Shown here piece by piece: positions 12,658 to 23,010 of a stretch of DNA of 64,000 nt. The first letter of the stretch is position 1; each line of letters begins with the position of its first letter. Source of the stretch: Eucommia ulmoides (lineage: Eukaryota; Streptophyta; Magnoliopsida; Garryales; Eucommiaceae). Made by a program: the position numbers and the translations under genes. The DNA lies in contig CM028327.1 of the NCBI GenBank assembly GCA_016647705.1, forward strand, positions 9,929,726-9,993,725. The letters run 5' to 3'. The notes beneath the pieces were generated by a model, which saw only the letters and a list, made by a program, of their open reading frames with translations, made no database searches and was not told where the DNA came from.

Positions 12658-13206
12658 TGTTAGAGTAAAATTAAATATATGGGTCTATATATTAAATAAA
12701 TGTGAATTATAGGTTATCAAATAAAAGTAGGCCAATTAAAGTGATCAATTTTAAGTTTTGGGGCCTTAATTAATATATTATAAAGTATGGGTATTAATGT
12801 GTAGAGACAAGCGTAATTTCTATTTTTATGATGGGTTAAAATAGAAAATACGAAAATACGAACAGACGTGACTGTTTACGAACAGACGAGATTATTTACG
12901 AACAGACGCGATTATTTACGAACAGACGCGACTATTTACGAATAAACACGGATGTTTATAAATAGGGGTCGTGGTCCCCAGATCACATAACATTTTCTAT
13001 TCTTCTGATCCCCATTATTAGAGAGAAATTTATACAGAAAATAAGTGTAGATCTGGAAGATCATAAAGACTCAGATTCAAATATTTCAACTTTCTTGTTA
13101 TGGATTCAGGTACGCTTCCGCATATTCAGTATTTTTTTTCTTGATGATTCAATATGAATGTTCTTGTTTGTGTGATGATTTTCACATAACAAAATTAAGT
13201 CTTACA
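12658..13206 (+). repeat. Copia-2 5' LTR with 21-bp U3 minisatellite
   Basis: 549 bp, starting TGTTAGAG and ending CTTACA. Upstream of a TATA-like TTTATAAATAGGGG (about 12955-12968) it has four copies of 'TTTACGAACAGACGCGA' type units of ~21 bp plus a diverged fifth (12858-12950). The 3' LTR has only about three. Confidence 0.95.
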
Positions 13207-13886
13207 TGTAGTATCAGAGTCATTCCATGTTGAATTATTGAGAATAAGTTCGGTACAGATTTTTCATATTAGAGCCGAAAATATTTTTTCCGAAAAGTTT
13301 AATATTTATGGAAAAATTTAATATAGAAAAATTCTACATTTCATTACGAGTTCAACAATATAAATTTTATAAAATTTGGACCTATGGGTGTTTTTATATG
13401 ATTTTTAAAAAAAGTAGAAATAGAAATGTAGAACTCGCCTGTTCTGTTCTGTTTTTTTTTAAAGTCTGAATCAGTGAAGACGACGACCTAAATGACGTCG
13501 TTTCGTTTCGTTTCGTTTCACTGATTGATGCGGCGCATACAGTTTATATTTATTCAGACGCATCCTTTCCCAACCAATGTGTTGGTTCAGTGGCATTTTT
13601 TTCTTAAAATAGCGCCACTATTGATTCAGAGAGGTCCATGGATTAGATCTCAGCAGCATGCTAAATGTTTTTTTTTTTTTAATATACCTTATGTTTTAAG
13701 TATATCTTAAAAAAAAAAACAAAAAAGAAAAAACACTAGCTTGTGATTCGACCCCTAGACCTCTAGTGAAAATAAAGCACCCAACCACCACAAAGGCAAG
13801 GCCTATTAGCTAATTAAGTTACTAATATTTATATATTAGTATGTTTTAGTTACAGTTATACAATTTTAAATTCAAATATTGGTGTT

Positions 13887-13939
<53 letters not shown>

Positions 13940-14349
13940 AGATAAATTAATTGAAGCAACATGTCACCAAAGTGGCCTCTCTTGTGGAAATTAATTTTAT
14001 TTTGAAATATAAAAAAATTATGTGTATACAATTTATGTGAATATTAGTTGGCCCAAAGAAAAATTAATTTTTAACAGAATTGCATGCACACTTGTGGTAA
14101 TAAACGCGTGATAATTATTTAGTTTTACATATGAATAATAAATCGATCCAAAGAAAGATTTATTATTCGATATGTTTTTATTATCAGTGTTTGATTACTA
14201 CACCGAGATATCACTTACAAGTTAATATTTTTATCCAAAAATAAAATATTAATAGAGTATCCGATATTTTGAAATAGGGTTTACCTTTATTTGAACCTAT
14301 TTTTGTTTTAAAGACTTATGTGAGCTTGTTTTATTTGCTTATTGTTCTC
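13207..14349 (+). other. Copia-2 leader, with a possible minus-strand SINE
   Basis: Untranslated leader between the primer site and gag. It holds 'TTTCGTTTCGTTTCGTTTC' after a TGACGTCG word (about 13493-13519) and a (TA)n tract at 13889-13936. Between them (about 13665-13830) is a T-rich run and a GATTCGACCCCTAGACC stretch whose reverse complement resembles a tRNA-type B box (GGGGTCGAATC); I read this as a probable decayed SINE. No gene seen. Confidence 0.45.
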
Positions 14350-15130
14350 TAGATTCAGCTATTAGTTCTGCTTCTAACATTACTGCCAGCATTAATTCTA
14401 TTCCTATGCTAAATGGCACAAACTTCAAAGCATGGCACGATAACCTCCAAATAGTTCTCGGTGTCATGGATCTAGACCTTGCGTTAAGGGTTCTTTCTTC
14501 TGCACCTCTTACTGATAAAAGTTCCTCTGATTAAAAGAAGGACATTGAAAGGTGAGAGAAGTCAAATCGCATATGTCTGATGATTATTAAGAAGGCCATT
14601 CTAGAAGCATTTAGGGGCACAATATCGAAAATAATAGAGACAGCCAAAGAGTTCCTGGAAGAAATTAAGAGCAGATTTGCCAAGAATGAAAAGGCTGAGA
14701 CAAGTATACTTTTGGCAAATCTCATCTCAATGAGATATAAAGGTAATGGGAACATTAGGGAGTACATTATGGAAATATCTCATCTTGCTTCAACGTTAAA
14801 AGCACATAAGCTTGCTCTCTCTGAAGATTTGCTTGTGCATTTGGTTCTGATATCTCTTCCCACATAATTTAGTCAATTTAAGGTGAACTACAACTGTCAA
14901 AAGAAGACTTGGTCTCTCAATGAGCTCATCTCACATTGTGTGCAAGAAAATGACAGATTGAAGCAAGAAAAGATAGAGAGTGCTCATTTGGTTGGTACTT
15001 CCAAAGATAAAGGGAAGAAAAGAAAAAAAGATAAGGAAGCTGCAGAGGCTCCATATCAAAAGAAACAATATAAAGAAAAGAATATTGATGGTTGTTTCTT
15101 CTGTAGAGTTGCGGGACATAAGAAGAAGTA
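14350..15130 (+). pseudogene. Copia-2 gag remnant
   Basis: Begins near IPMLNGTNFKAWHDNLQIVL (about 14400), the usual copia gag N-terminal motif. It is interrupted by a TAA at 14533-14535, resumes as AILEAFRGTISKIIETAKEF at 14595 and is broken again by TAA near 14866. The C-terminal part (14883-15131) ends in a zinc-knuckle-like C-F-F-C-R-V-A-G-H at about 15096-15120, cut short by a TAA at 15129-15131. The capsid protein packages element RNA in the intact family; here it cannot be made as one chain. Confidence 0.85.
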
Positions 15131-16339
15131 ATTGACCAACTATCATGCTTGGCATGCAAAGAAAAATACTCTTCTTAATCTAGTTTGTTCTGAGGTTAAT
15201 TTAACTTCGGTATCTCAAGACATTTGGTGGATAGATTCTGGTGCAAATACTTATATCAGTGTGTCTATGCAGGGCTCCCTGAGCTGCCAAAAGCCAAATG
15301 ATGGTGAAAGATACATCTTTGTAGGCGATGGCAAGAAGGTCGAAGTTGAGGCAATTGGGATGTTTAGGTTATTATTAAAGTCGGGTACTTATTTAGATTT
15401 GAATGATACATTTGTTGTACCGTTATTTAGACGGAATTTGGTTTCTATTTCTGTATTAGACAAATTTGGTTATTCTTTTTCTTTCGGAAATAATAAATTT
15501 AGTCTTTTTCAGAATTCAAGTTTGGTTGGTACTGGTTCTTTATCTTATATTGATAACCTTTATATGTTTGATACGGTTGCTTCATATCATGAAACCTTGC
15601 AATTAAGTACTCGAGGTGTTAAAAGAAAATTAACCAATGAAAATTCTGCATCTTTATGGCATAATGGCATAAGAGATTAGGTCATATCTCCAAAAAGATA
15701 ATTGAAAGACTTGTGTCAGATGGGATTCTAGATTCCCTTGATTTTGCAGATTTTGAAATTTGCACAAATTGCATAAAGGGGAAACAAACAAACATAAGGA
15801 GATTTGGTGCCAACAGAGCTACAAATGTCTTAGAACTGATACATACAGATATTTGTGGCTCATTTCCTACAGGTTCATGGAATGGTCAACAATATTTTAT
15901 CACGTTCATAGATAATTTTTCACGTTATGGTTACCTTTATCTCATTCATGAAAAGTCCCAATCATTGGATGTGTTCAAATCGTTCAAAGTTGAAGTTGAA
16001 AATCAACTCAGCAAAAGGATTAAAAATATCAGATCTGACCGTAGTGGTGAATACTATGGTAGGTATGACGGTTCAGGTGAACAACGTCCGGGCCCATTTG
16101 TTAAATTCCTAGAGGAGTGTAGTATCGTCCCACAGTACACCATGCCAGGTTCTCCTAGCATGAATGGTGTTGTTGAAAGGGAAATAGAATGCTGAAAGAC
16201 ATGGTAAGGAGTATGATTAGTCATTCTAACTTGCCATAATCACTCTGGGGTGAAGCATTAAAGACTGCAGCGTATATCCTTAACAGAGTACCAACTAAAG
16301 CAACTGTCAAAACTCCTTATGAACTTTGGATAGGCAAGA
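15131..16339 (+). pseudogene. Copia-2 protease and integrase remnant, 5' part of pol
   Basis: The protease active site is seen as IWWIDSGANTYIS (D-S-G, about 15220-15260), followed by the VVPLFRRNLVSISVLDKFGY linker. The integrase keeps pre-integrase CTNCIKGKQ (an HHCC-type zinc site, about 15760) and core motifs LIHTDICGSF, FITFIDNFSRYGYLYLIHEKSQ and SDRSGEYYG, then GVVEREIEC. Stops at 15678-15680 and 16193-16195 interrupt the frame. The coding sequence is split after WIGK by the solo LTR at 16340. Confidence 0.9.
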
Positions 16340-18796
16340 TATAAGACCCCGATTTTAAATATACGAATAATTTAAGTCGCGTTTTAAAAATATTTCGAAA
16401 ATATCGGGGTGGACTACGATATTAATTGTGAATTAAAATTTTAGGGGTTAAATTGAAATTTTACATAAACATTTAAATCTTAAGAAAGGTTTAATTACTA
16501 TCCTAACTAAAAATAAAGGGGGTGTAGTGCAAATATATATATATATATAAAGAGAGATGGAGTTGGTAAAAATGTAGGGAGGAGAGAGAGGCCGCATGGC
16601 CGGCCTTTGATCATTCACTTTTCAATATATATATTTATACTAAGGGGAGAAGGATCGAGAAGGTGAGAGAGAGAGCCGGAGGAAGTGTGGATCGTTGAAG
16701 GTTTGGGTTCGGCCATCAGTGGCGGGTTCTCGTGTTCGTCAGGTGTGTGTGTGGGTTGTTATGTCTCTGTGTAGGTGTGGTTAGTGTTTTGCCCAACTGT
16801 TCTGGTGATAGCGGTGCCTGGTTCGTTTAAGTGTGGGTGTGTTCTTCCGGTGGGGTGTCGCCGGCGGTGGGTTAGAGAGAGAGAACTCGCTGGTGGTGTG
16901 AGTTTTGGTTGGTGGGGTATGTGTGTGTCTGCTCATTTGTGGTGTATGCGTGGAAACAAAGGTATGTGTGTGTGGTAAATTCGGTCGGAGTTGGGTCCAA
17001 CGGTGGTGTGCCATATGGGGGTGTGTGTGTGTCTAATATTGCACGTGTGTGTGTTTTGTTTCTGATGAGTGTGTTGTATATGTTGTGGGAGTGTGGTTGT
17101 GGGGTTTGTGTGTGTTGTATTGTGTGGGTGTGAGCCTATGGTGAGAAGAGAGGGAGAGAGGTGGCTGAGATCTCAAAACAGAGCAGGAGGAGGAAGACGA
17201 TTACCGCCTAAGCGGTGGATTTATGCCCAAGCGGTGAAAATACAGTGTGCAATTGAGAGAAAGGGAGAAGCAGTCACTCGTTCACCTAGGCGGTGGGACG
17301 TCGCTTAGGCGGTGGGAGCAGAATCAGAAATACATGGAATTTTAGGGAAATCCACGATCGGTTCGGAACGGGTAACCTTTCTAATTTATTTTGTGAAATC
17401 TAAATTTAGTTTTCTAACCTTAGAATAATAAAATGGAAATAATAAATCTTGAGATTGTTTATAAGAACAAAGTTTATAAATAGTAAACCGTAACGTAGCG
17501 ATACTAGTTGAATAGTTATATTTTTTAATCAAAGATGAGAAATAAGAAATTAAGAAAAATAGGATTTCATGGCGTGATTAGTTTGTTTTATACAAAAATA
17601 TTAATATAGGCCCTGTCACCGTTAGGTTCCCAGGCACCGGAGTTTGAATAGAGGATAGTCGGTTAAAGTTTACGAAAGCGGATATCAGGTGCGTGTACTG
17701 TCTTCTTGCCAAACTATTTTTAAATACACATATGATGAAATCTGTGTTTTCTTTTATAAATGATATGGATCAAGCCAGTTATGGGTGAGTTGGTAAAATG
17801 GATTTCCATTGAAATGTTTGGGTTTTAAAAAGAAAGACTTTATAAATAATCTGTTGGATTTTGTGGTTTTAATAAAAGGTGGGAAAAACATGATTTTTGA
17901 ATTAAAAGTGGGTTTTGTTAAAAAGAGGTGGACGATGGTGATTTTGACGATATTGATGAGGTGGTGATTTATATTATTGTCTGTCCGGAGGGTGGTCCGG
18001 CAGATGGATAATTATTTGTGATTTGGTGATAATATTATTGAATTAACTATGTCATAGTTTATGATGTCCTGTCCGGAGGGTGGTCCGGCAGGTGGTGATT
18101 TATATTATAATCTGTCCGGAGGGTGTTCCGGCAGATGGATATTTATTATGTGGTGATTTATATTATTGGCCTCCGGAGACGTCCGGTTGGCGGTGATCTG
18201 CGCAGTTAGGTCTGCTAGGAAGGCATATCCTACGGATGGTTACAGTACCGTTGCAACTCCCGATCGTGAGGTTAAAACGATCACTATGGCTTAACCGGTG
18301 GGTATGGGATTGAGATGTGTATTTGAGTTGGGGTGTTTTATACATATATTGGGTGACTTATTATTGATTTTGGTGTCTGGAAACTGAATTATACTGCTTT
18401 ACTTTCATTACTTATTTGATACTGAAGATTTTACCAACTCTGTGTGGTGTTCATATTTATTTACGCTTGATCCATTTAAATGTTGTATTATTTAAAATGT
18501 ATTGTTGTTATGTTAAAAATGGTTTTTACTAAGAAGGCAGCACACTCGCAGGTGAATCTTTTAGGAGACGGTCCCCTACTGGCATTAGGTGGAGTCATCT
18601 GGGAATAAATTGAGTTGAGCTGTCAGAGGTGAACCATATGATAGAAAAATAATTATGTATGTATTGTAAAATAAATTGTATAGTAATGTATGCACTTTAA
18701 CATTTGAATGTATAAGAAGTAGTATACGAAATAGGTGTTGTCATGTTGTCATCACGCCGGTCCTGGGATGACGGGTGTCCGGGACGGGTCGTGACA
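16340..18796 (+). mobile_element. Solo LTR (about 2457 bp, probably Ty3-gypsy type) inside Copia-2 pol
   Basis: The 5-bp duplication CAAGA flanks it at 16335-16339 and 18797-18801. Ends are TATAAGACCCCGATTT and CGGGTCGTGACA, i.e. TG..CA with the first G lost (TA). Excising it plus one CAAGA rejoins Copia-2 integrase codons (WIGK then KPSLKHLHIWGC). It has no coding domains. It contains a GT-rich tract (16740-17130), an AGGCGGTGG-rich patch (17200-17310) and four 'CTGTCCGGAGGGTGGTCCGGCAG'-like blocks (about 17980, 18069, 18114 and, partial, 18171). The gypsy assignment is inference from the absence of copia features and from general appearance; no internal region remains. Confidence 0.85.
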
Positions 18797-20852
18797 CAAG
18801 AAGCCTAGTCTAAAGCACCTACACATTTGGGGATGTCCAACTAAAGTAAGGCCTTACAGGCCACATGAAAAGAAACTTGATTCAAGAACGGTTAGTTGCT
18901 ATTTTATTGGATACTCTGAAAGATCCAGGGGTTACAAATTCTATGATCCTATTACTAGATCAATTTTTGAGATGGGAAATGCCCAGTTCTTTGAGGATGT
19001 TGAGTTTAAGGGAGGAGATAAGGTTAGGGATTTTGTTTTTGAAGAGGAATATATTGATATTCCCATAGCTGTTATTGGTATTGATCAGACTCTTATTCCT
19101 GACATTGTTCAAGAAGAAGATTCAAATCAAAACAATATCCAAGAATCTCTCATTTCAGAAGAACAAACTCTACCACCTCTAGAATCTATGCCATTAAGGA
19201 GATCCACTAGAGAAAGAAGAAGTGCAGTGTCAGATGATTACATTATATTTTTCCAAGAACATGAGTTTGACATTGGTATGGTGGAAGATGATGCAATCAA
19301 CTTCCGTCAAGCCATGGAAAGTTATAAATCTCAAAAGTGGATTGATGCCTGAATGAGGAGATAAGGTCTATGAAAGACAATGACGTTTGGGATATTGTCC
19401 TATTACTTGAAGATGCGAAACCCATTGGTTGTAAATGGATATTTAAAACCAAGAGGGATTCAAAAGGTGATGTGAAGAGATACAAAGCCTGTCTTGTTGC
19501 TAAAGGCTTTACACAGAAAGAAGGCATCGATTATAAAGAGACTTTCTCTCCGGTTTCGTCGAAAGACTCTTTTAGGACAATAATGGCACTTGTGGCGCAC
19601 TTTGACCTTGAGCTTCATCAGATGGATGTTAAGCGTTTCTCAATGGTGACATTGATGAAACAATCTATATGGTGCAACCAGAAAATTTTGTGTCGGGAGA
19701 TGCAAAGAAGATGGTTTGCAAGTTAAAGAAATCCATCTATGGGCTTAAACAAGTTTCTCGTCAATGGTATTACAAGTTTCATCAAGTTATTATCTCGTTT
19801 GGTTTTGAAATGAATTTGGTTGATGATTGTATATACCATAAGTTTAGTGGGAGTAAACATATTTACTAGGTTTGATATGTTGATGACATATTACTTGCCA
19901 CCAACGATATAGACATGTTGTACGAAACCAAGAGATTTCTGTCGAAGAAATTTGAGATGAAAGATTTTGGTGACGCTTCTTTTGTGTTGGATATACAGAT
20001 ACACCGGGATCGCTATCGGGGTATGCTTGATTTATCACAAAAAAACTATATCGAGAAAGTTCTTAAAATGTTTGGCATGCATGATTGTAAATCAAGTAAC
20101 ACCCCTGTGGCTAAAGGATACAAATTTAGTCTTAGTCAATGCCCCAAGAATGATTTTGAGATTCAGGAGATGCAAAAGATTCCTTATGCGTCAGTAGTAG
20201 GAAGTCTGATGTATGCTCAAGTGTGTACGCGTCCGAATATTGCGTACATTGTTGGTATATTGGGCAGATAATTAAGCAATCCTGGAAAGGATCACTAGAT
20301 AGCTGCCAAGCGAGTCATGAGGTACTTACAGAGAACAAAAGACTACATTCTCACTTATCGGAAGTCAGATCAGTTAGAGATCATCGGATATTCTAACTCC
20401 GATTTTGCTAGATGCCGAGATAGCATGAAATCTACTTCAGGCTATATCTACTTACTTGCTGAGATGCTATATCTTGGAAGAGTGTTAAACAGTCTATTAT
20501 AGCATCTTTCACCATGGCAGCTGAGTTTGTAGCTTGTTATGAGGCGTCCAATAATGGAATATAGTTGAGAAATTTTGTCACGGGGATGCGTATTCTGGAT
20601 GACATTGAAAGGCCACTTAAGTTATATTGTGACAATAAATCAGCAGTATTGTATTCCAATAACAACAGAAGTTCTACGGAATCAAAGTTTATTGACATCA
20701 AATTCTTAGTTGTGAAAGAAAGAGTTAAGAGTGGACTTATATCTATAGAGCACATTGGGACAAACTCCATGATTGCGGATCCACTGACTAAAGGATTGCC
20801 ACCCAAGGTCTTTCATGAGCACACTGCTCATATGGGTATGGTTTCTCTTTAG
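18797..20852 (+). pseudogene. Copia-2 reverse transcriptase and RNase H remnant, 3' part of pol
   Basis: Starts in the integrase tail (KPSLKHLHIWGCPTKVRPYRPHE) and crosses an acidic linker (18972-19352). RT follows: NDVWDI, GCKWIFKTKRDSKGDVKRYKACLVAKGF and HQMDVK (one catalytic Asp) at 19370-19630, a frameshift, KKSIYGLKQ, then the catalytic YVDD near 19877. Connection: IPYASVVGSLMYAQVCTRPNIAYIVG. RNase H: 20317-20852 with YCDNKSAVLYSNNN and IGTNSMIADPLTKGLPP, ending in a TAG. Frameshifts near 19640 and 20480 and several stops (e.g. TGA at 19350) mean no functional product. Confidence 0.9.
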
Positions 20853-21284
20853 GATATGTCGTTTTAGTGGGAGTTTGTATTTTAGATACTTTTATCTATA
20901 GATATATTTGTTATGGATATTATGAATTTTATAGTTATTTACTGCAGTAAAGTATTAAGAGTTCATTCACTCTGATTTTATGTGGTTTGATCTCACTGAG
21001 GTTTAAGGAGGACCAGTTGAAAATTGACATGTTAAGATTACATTGCATGAAATTTCCATGCTACACATCCATACTTGATCTTTGTCATTAGTTGTATTGA
21101 TACATATAATCATTGATGGGTCTAGTTACAAAAAAGATGTAACAACGATCGCTTTGGTTCTGTATTGGTGTGGTTAATGGACAAAATTATTAAAAAAATG
21201 CATAAAGTTTTGATAGCAAATCTCATGAGCTCATTAAGTATAATTCACATTTATAAAGTTACATATATAGCTCAAGTGGGAGAC

Positions 21285-21785
21285 TGTTAGAGTAAAATTA
21301 AATATATGGGCTTATATATTAAATAAATGTGAATTATAGGCTATCAAATAAAAGTAGGCCAATTAAAGTGATCAATTTTAAGTTTTGGGGCCTTAATTAA
21401 TGTATTATAAAGTGTGGGCATTAATGTGTAGAGACAAGTGTAATTTCTATTTTTATAATGGGTTAAAATAGAAAATACGAACAGATGTGACTGTTTACGA
21501 ACAGATGCGACTGTTTACGAACAGACACAAATGTTTATAAATAGGGGTCGTGGTCCCCAGATCACATAATATTTTCTATTCTTCTAATTCCCATTGTCAG
21601 AGAAAAATTTATACAAAAAATAAGTGTAGATCTGTAATATCATAAAGACTCAGATTCAGATATTTCAACTTTCTTGTTATGGATTCAGGTAAGCTTCCGC
21701 ATATTCAGTATTTTTATTCTTGATGATTCAATATGAATGTTCATGTTTGTGTAATAATTTTTACATAACGAAATTAAGTCTTACA
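21285..21785 (+). repeat. Copia-2 3' LTR
   Basis: 501 bp, direct copy of 12658-13206, followed by the duplication GATCA. About 48 bp shorter than the 5' LTR, almost all of it from missing copies of the 21-bp 'TTTACGAACAGA' unit. Confidence 0.95.
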
Positions 21786-21845
21786 GATCAAATATAACAT
21801 TATACTCATTATCATATAGTTGACTAATTCTAAGCAAATTATGTT

Positions 21846-22085
21846 AGTCGAAAGAAAGAGAGTGGACTTTCATGCGTGTGTGCTCGTCGTCTTATCTGGA
21901 GACAGTGTCTGGTTCGTGTAATTGTCGAGTGGAGATAAAGTGTTATGTACGATACGTGGCCAAGGGTAAATTGTCTGCTCGTTTGTACATTAGGCCATCC
22001 AGGGGAGCTCGCCTGTTCATTTGTACAAGGCATTGAAGACAGTTCATCAAGAGAAACTCCCACTATTTGTATGTTTGACAAATCG
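21846..22085. other. Unclassified stretch between Copia-1 remnant and Copia-3
   Basis: Moderate-GC sequence that, with Copia-3 removed, joins 28388 onwards. The minus frame (MFQHDLSNIQIVGVSLDELSSM ...) stays open for 85 codons, but part of its start lies in the Copia-3 LTR and I do not recognise it. It may be host DNA or another element into which Copia-1 inserted. Confidence 0.4.
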
Positions 22086-22983
22086 TGTTGAAACAAATGA
22101 ATTTTAAATTGTTATTTAGTATAGAAAGTGTCAAATGTGCAATTTTCTCTAATCCTTCTATCTCACATTGGTTGGGAGAGGAAGAATTGATGAGGATATC
22201 TAGGGGTATGTAAGACACATGGGGTGTGCCCTAAGGGGTACCCACATTTTGTGGAGGGGAGAGGAGCTACATCCCTACCGGTTTACCACACACGCGCGCG
22301 CGCCGCCGCCGCCGTCCGTCCGTCCGGCCGTGCCGTGTCGAGTCGAGTCGAGTCGCGCATGTGATGAGATGGCACTTATTTACTTTTTAGAAAAAAATTA
22401 TTAAATTTTTTTTTTAAACAGTTTAATTAAAAAAAAATGTTTTTTTTTTTGAACTGTTTAATAAAATGAAACGTTTAAAATATATAACATTTAAAAATTA
22501 ATTATTTGAACGTTTAAGAAATAATAACGTTTAAGAATTAATTATTTTTTATTTTTCAGTTTTAAGAATTTTTTCCAAACGTTCAGATTTTTTTCCCTAT
22601 AAATACTGGCTTCTTCCACAATTTTAAGATATACAGAATTAGTCTTCAGCCTTCTTCTTGATCTGAAACAGCAAAATACAGAATTGTTTTCAGTCTTCTT
22701 CTTCATCTGAAATAATTTTATTTCTTTTAACTTCGATTTCCGAGCACTTTATTTGTTTGTTCAAAAAGTGAGTGGGTGTTTAGTATTCATGTCTTCTGTT
22801 GTGCAAAGAAGGTCCTAAACAGAGGTGATTCTAGGTTGTTTTATCCTGGGGACGACGGGGCTGCTACATTGCTTGCACGTTTTTGGGCAGAGCCGCGAAA
22901 CATCTTAAAGATAGCGACCTAATTCGCGACTCATCCCAAGAAATTTTGGTAAACTCGTTCATTATTTATTTTCTGCTTCAAAA
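22086..22983 (+). repeat. Copia-3 5' LTR with CG-rich microsatellites
   Basis: Starts TGTTGAAAC; the end is TTCAAAA rather than TTCAACA, one base changed. At about 22291-22356 it holds (CG)n, (CCG)n, (TCCG)n and (GTCGA)n runs in an otherwise AT-rich LTR. The same block is shorter and scrambled in the 3' LTR (27658-27715). Confidence 0.9.
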
Positions 22984-23010
22984 ATTTTAAGACGTCAAAT
23001 ATCTGCTAAG

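Larger units (their letters stand above)
12658..21785 (+). mobile_element. Copia-2: plus-strand Ty1-copia retrotransposon nested in Copia-1
   Basis: Direct LTRs at 12658-13206 and 21285-21785 both begin TGTTAGAGTAAAATTAAATA and end CTTACA. The 5-bp duplication GATCA is at 12653-12657 and 21786-21790. A primer site-like TGTAGTATCAGAGTC follows the 5' LTR (13207-13221; the initiator-Met site is TGGTATCAGAGC), and a polypurine AAGTGGGAGAC precedes the 3' LTR. Gag and pol remnants lie between, with a solo LTR inserted into pol (16340-18796). Order is gag-PR-IN-RT-RNaseH. In the first ~190 bp the two LTRs differ at eight positions, all transitions by eye. Confidence 0.95.
7438..21845 (-). mobile_element. 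Copia-1: minus-strand Ty1-copia retrotransposon, interrupted
   Basis: On the minus strand the element has pol remnants (12657 down to 9856), a purine tract AAAAAAGGGGGAGAT at 9518-9531 and one LTR at 7438-9517. It is split at 12657/21786 by Copia-2. Removing Copia-2 and one copy of GATCA restores an open frame across the junction (NLLRISQLYDNEY ... IFDHDRCIIRNS), the linker between protease and integrase. Homology stops near 21845, so gag, most of the protease and the 5' LTR are missing from what can be recognised. Order PR-IN-RT-RNaseH fits Ty1-copia. The long LTR with several GTCGAC words resembles Sirevirus-type elements, which is a tentative placing. Confidence 0.8.

Noticed and set aside
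16740..17310. Several cysteine/valine-rich frames
   Set aside because: Products of a GT-rich tract inside the solo LTR; no start context or similarity.
22984..23010. Primer-binding site of Copia-3
   Set aside because: Sequence after the 5' LTR (ATTTTAAGACGTC) does not match the common initiator-Met site, and I cannot name another tRNA with confidence.
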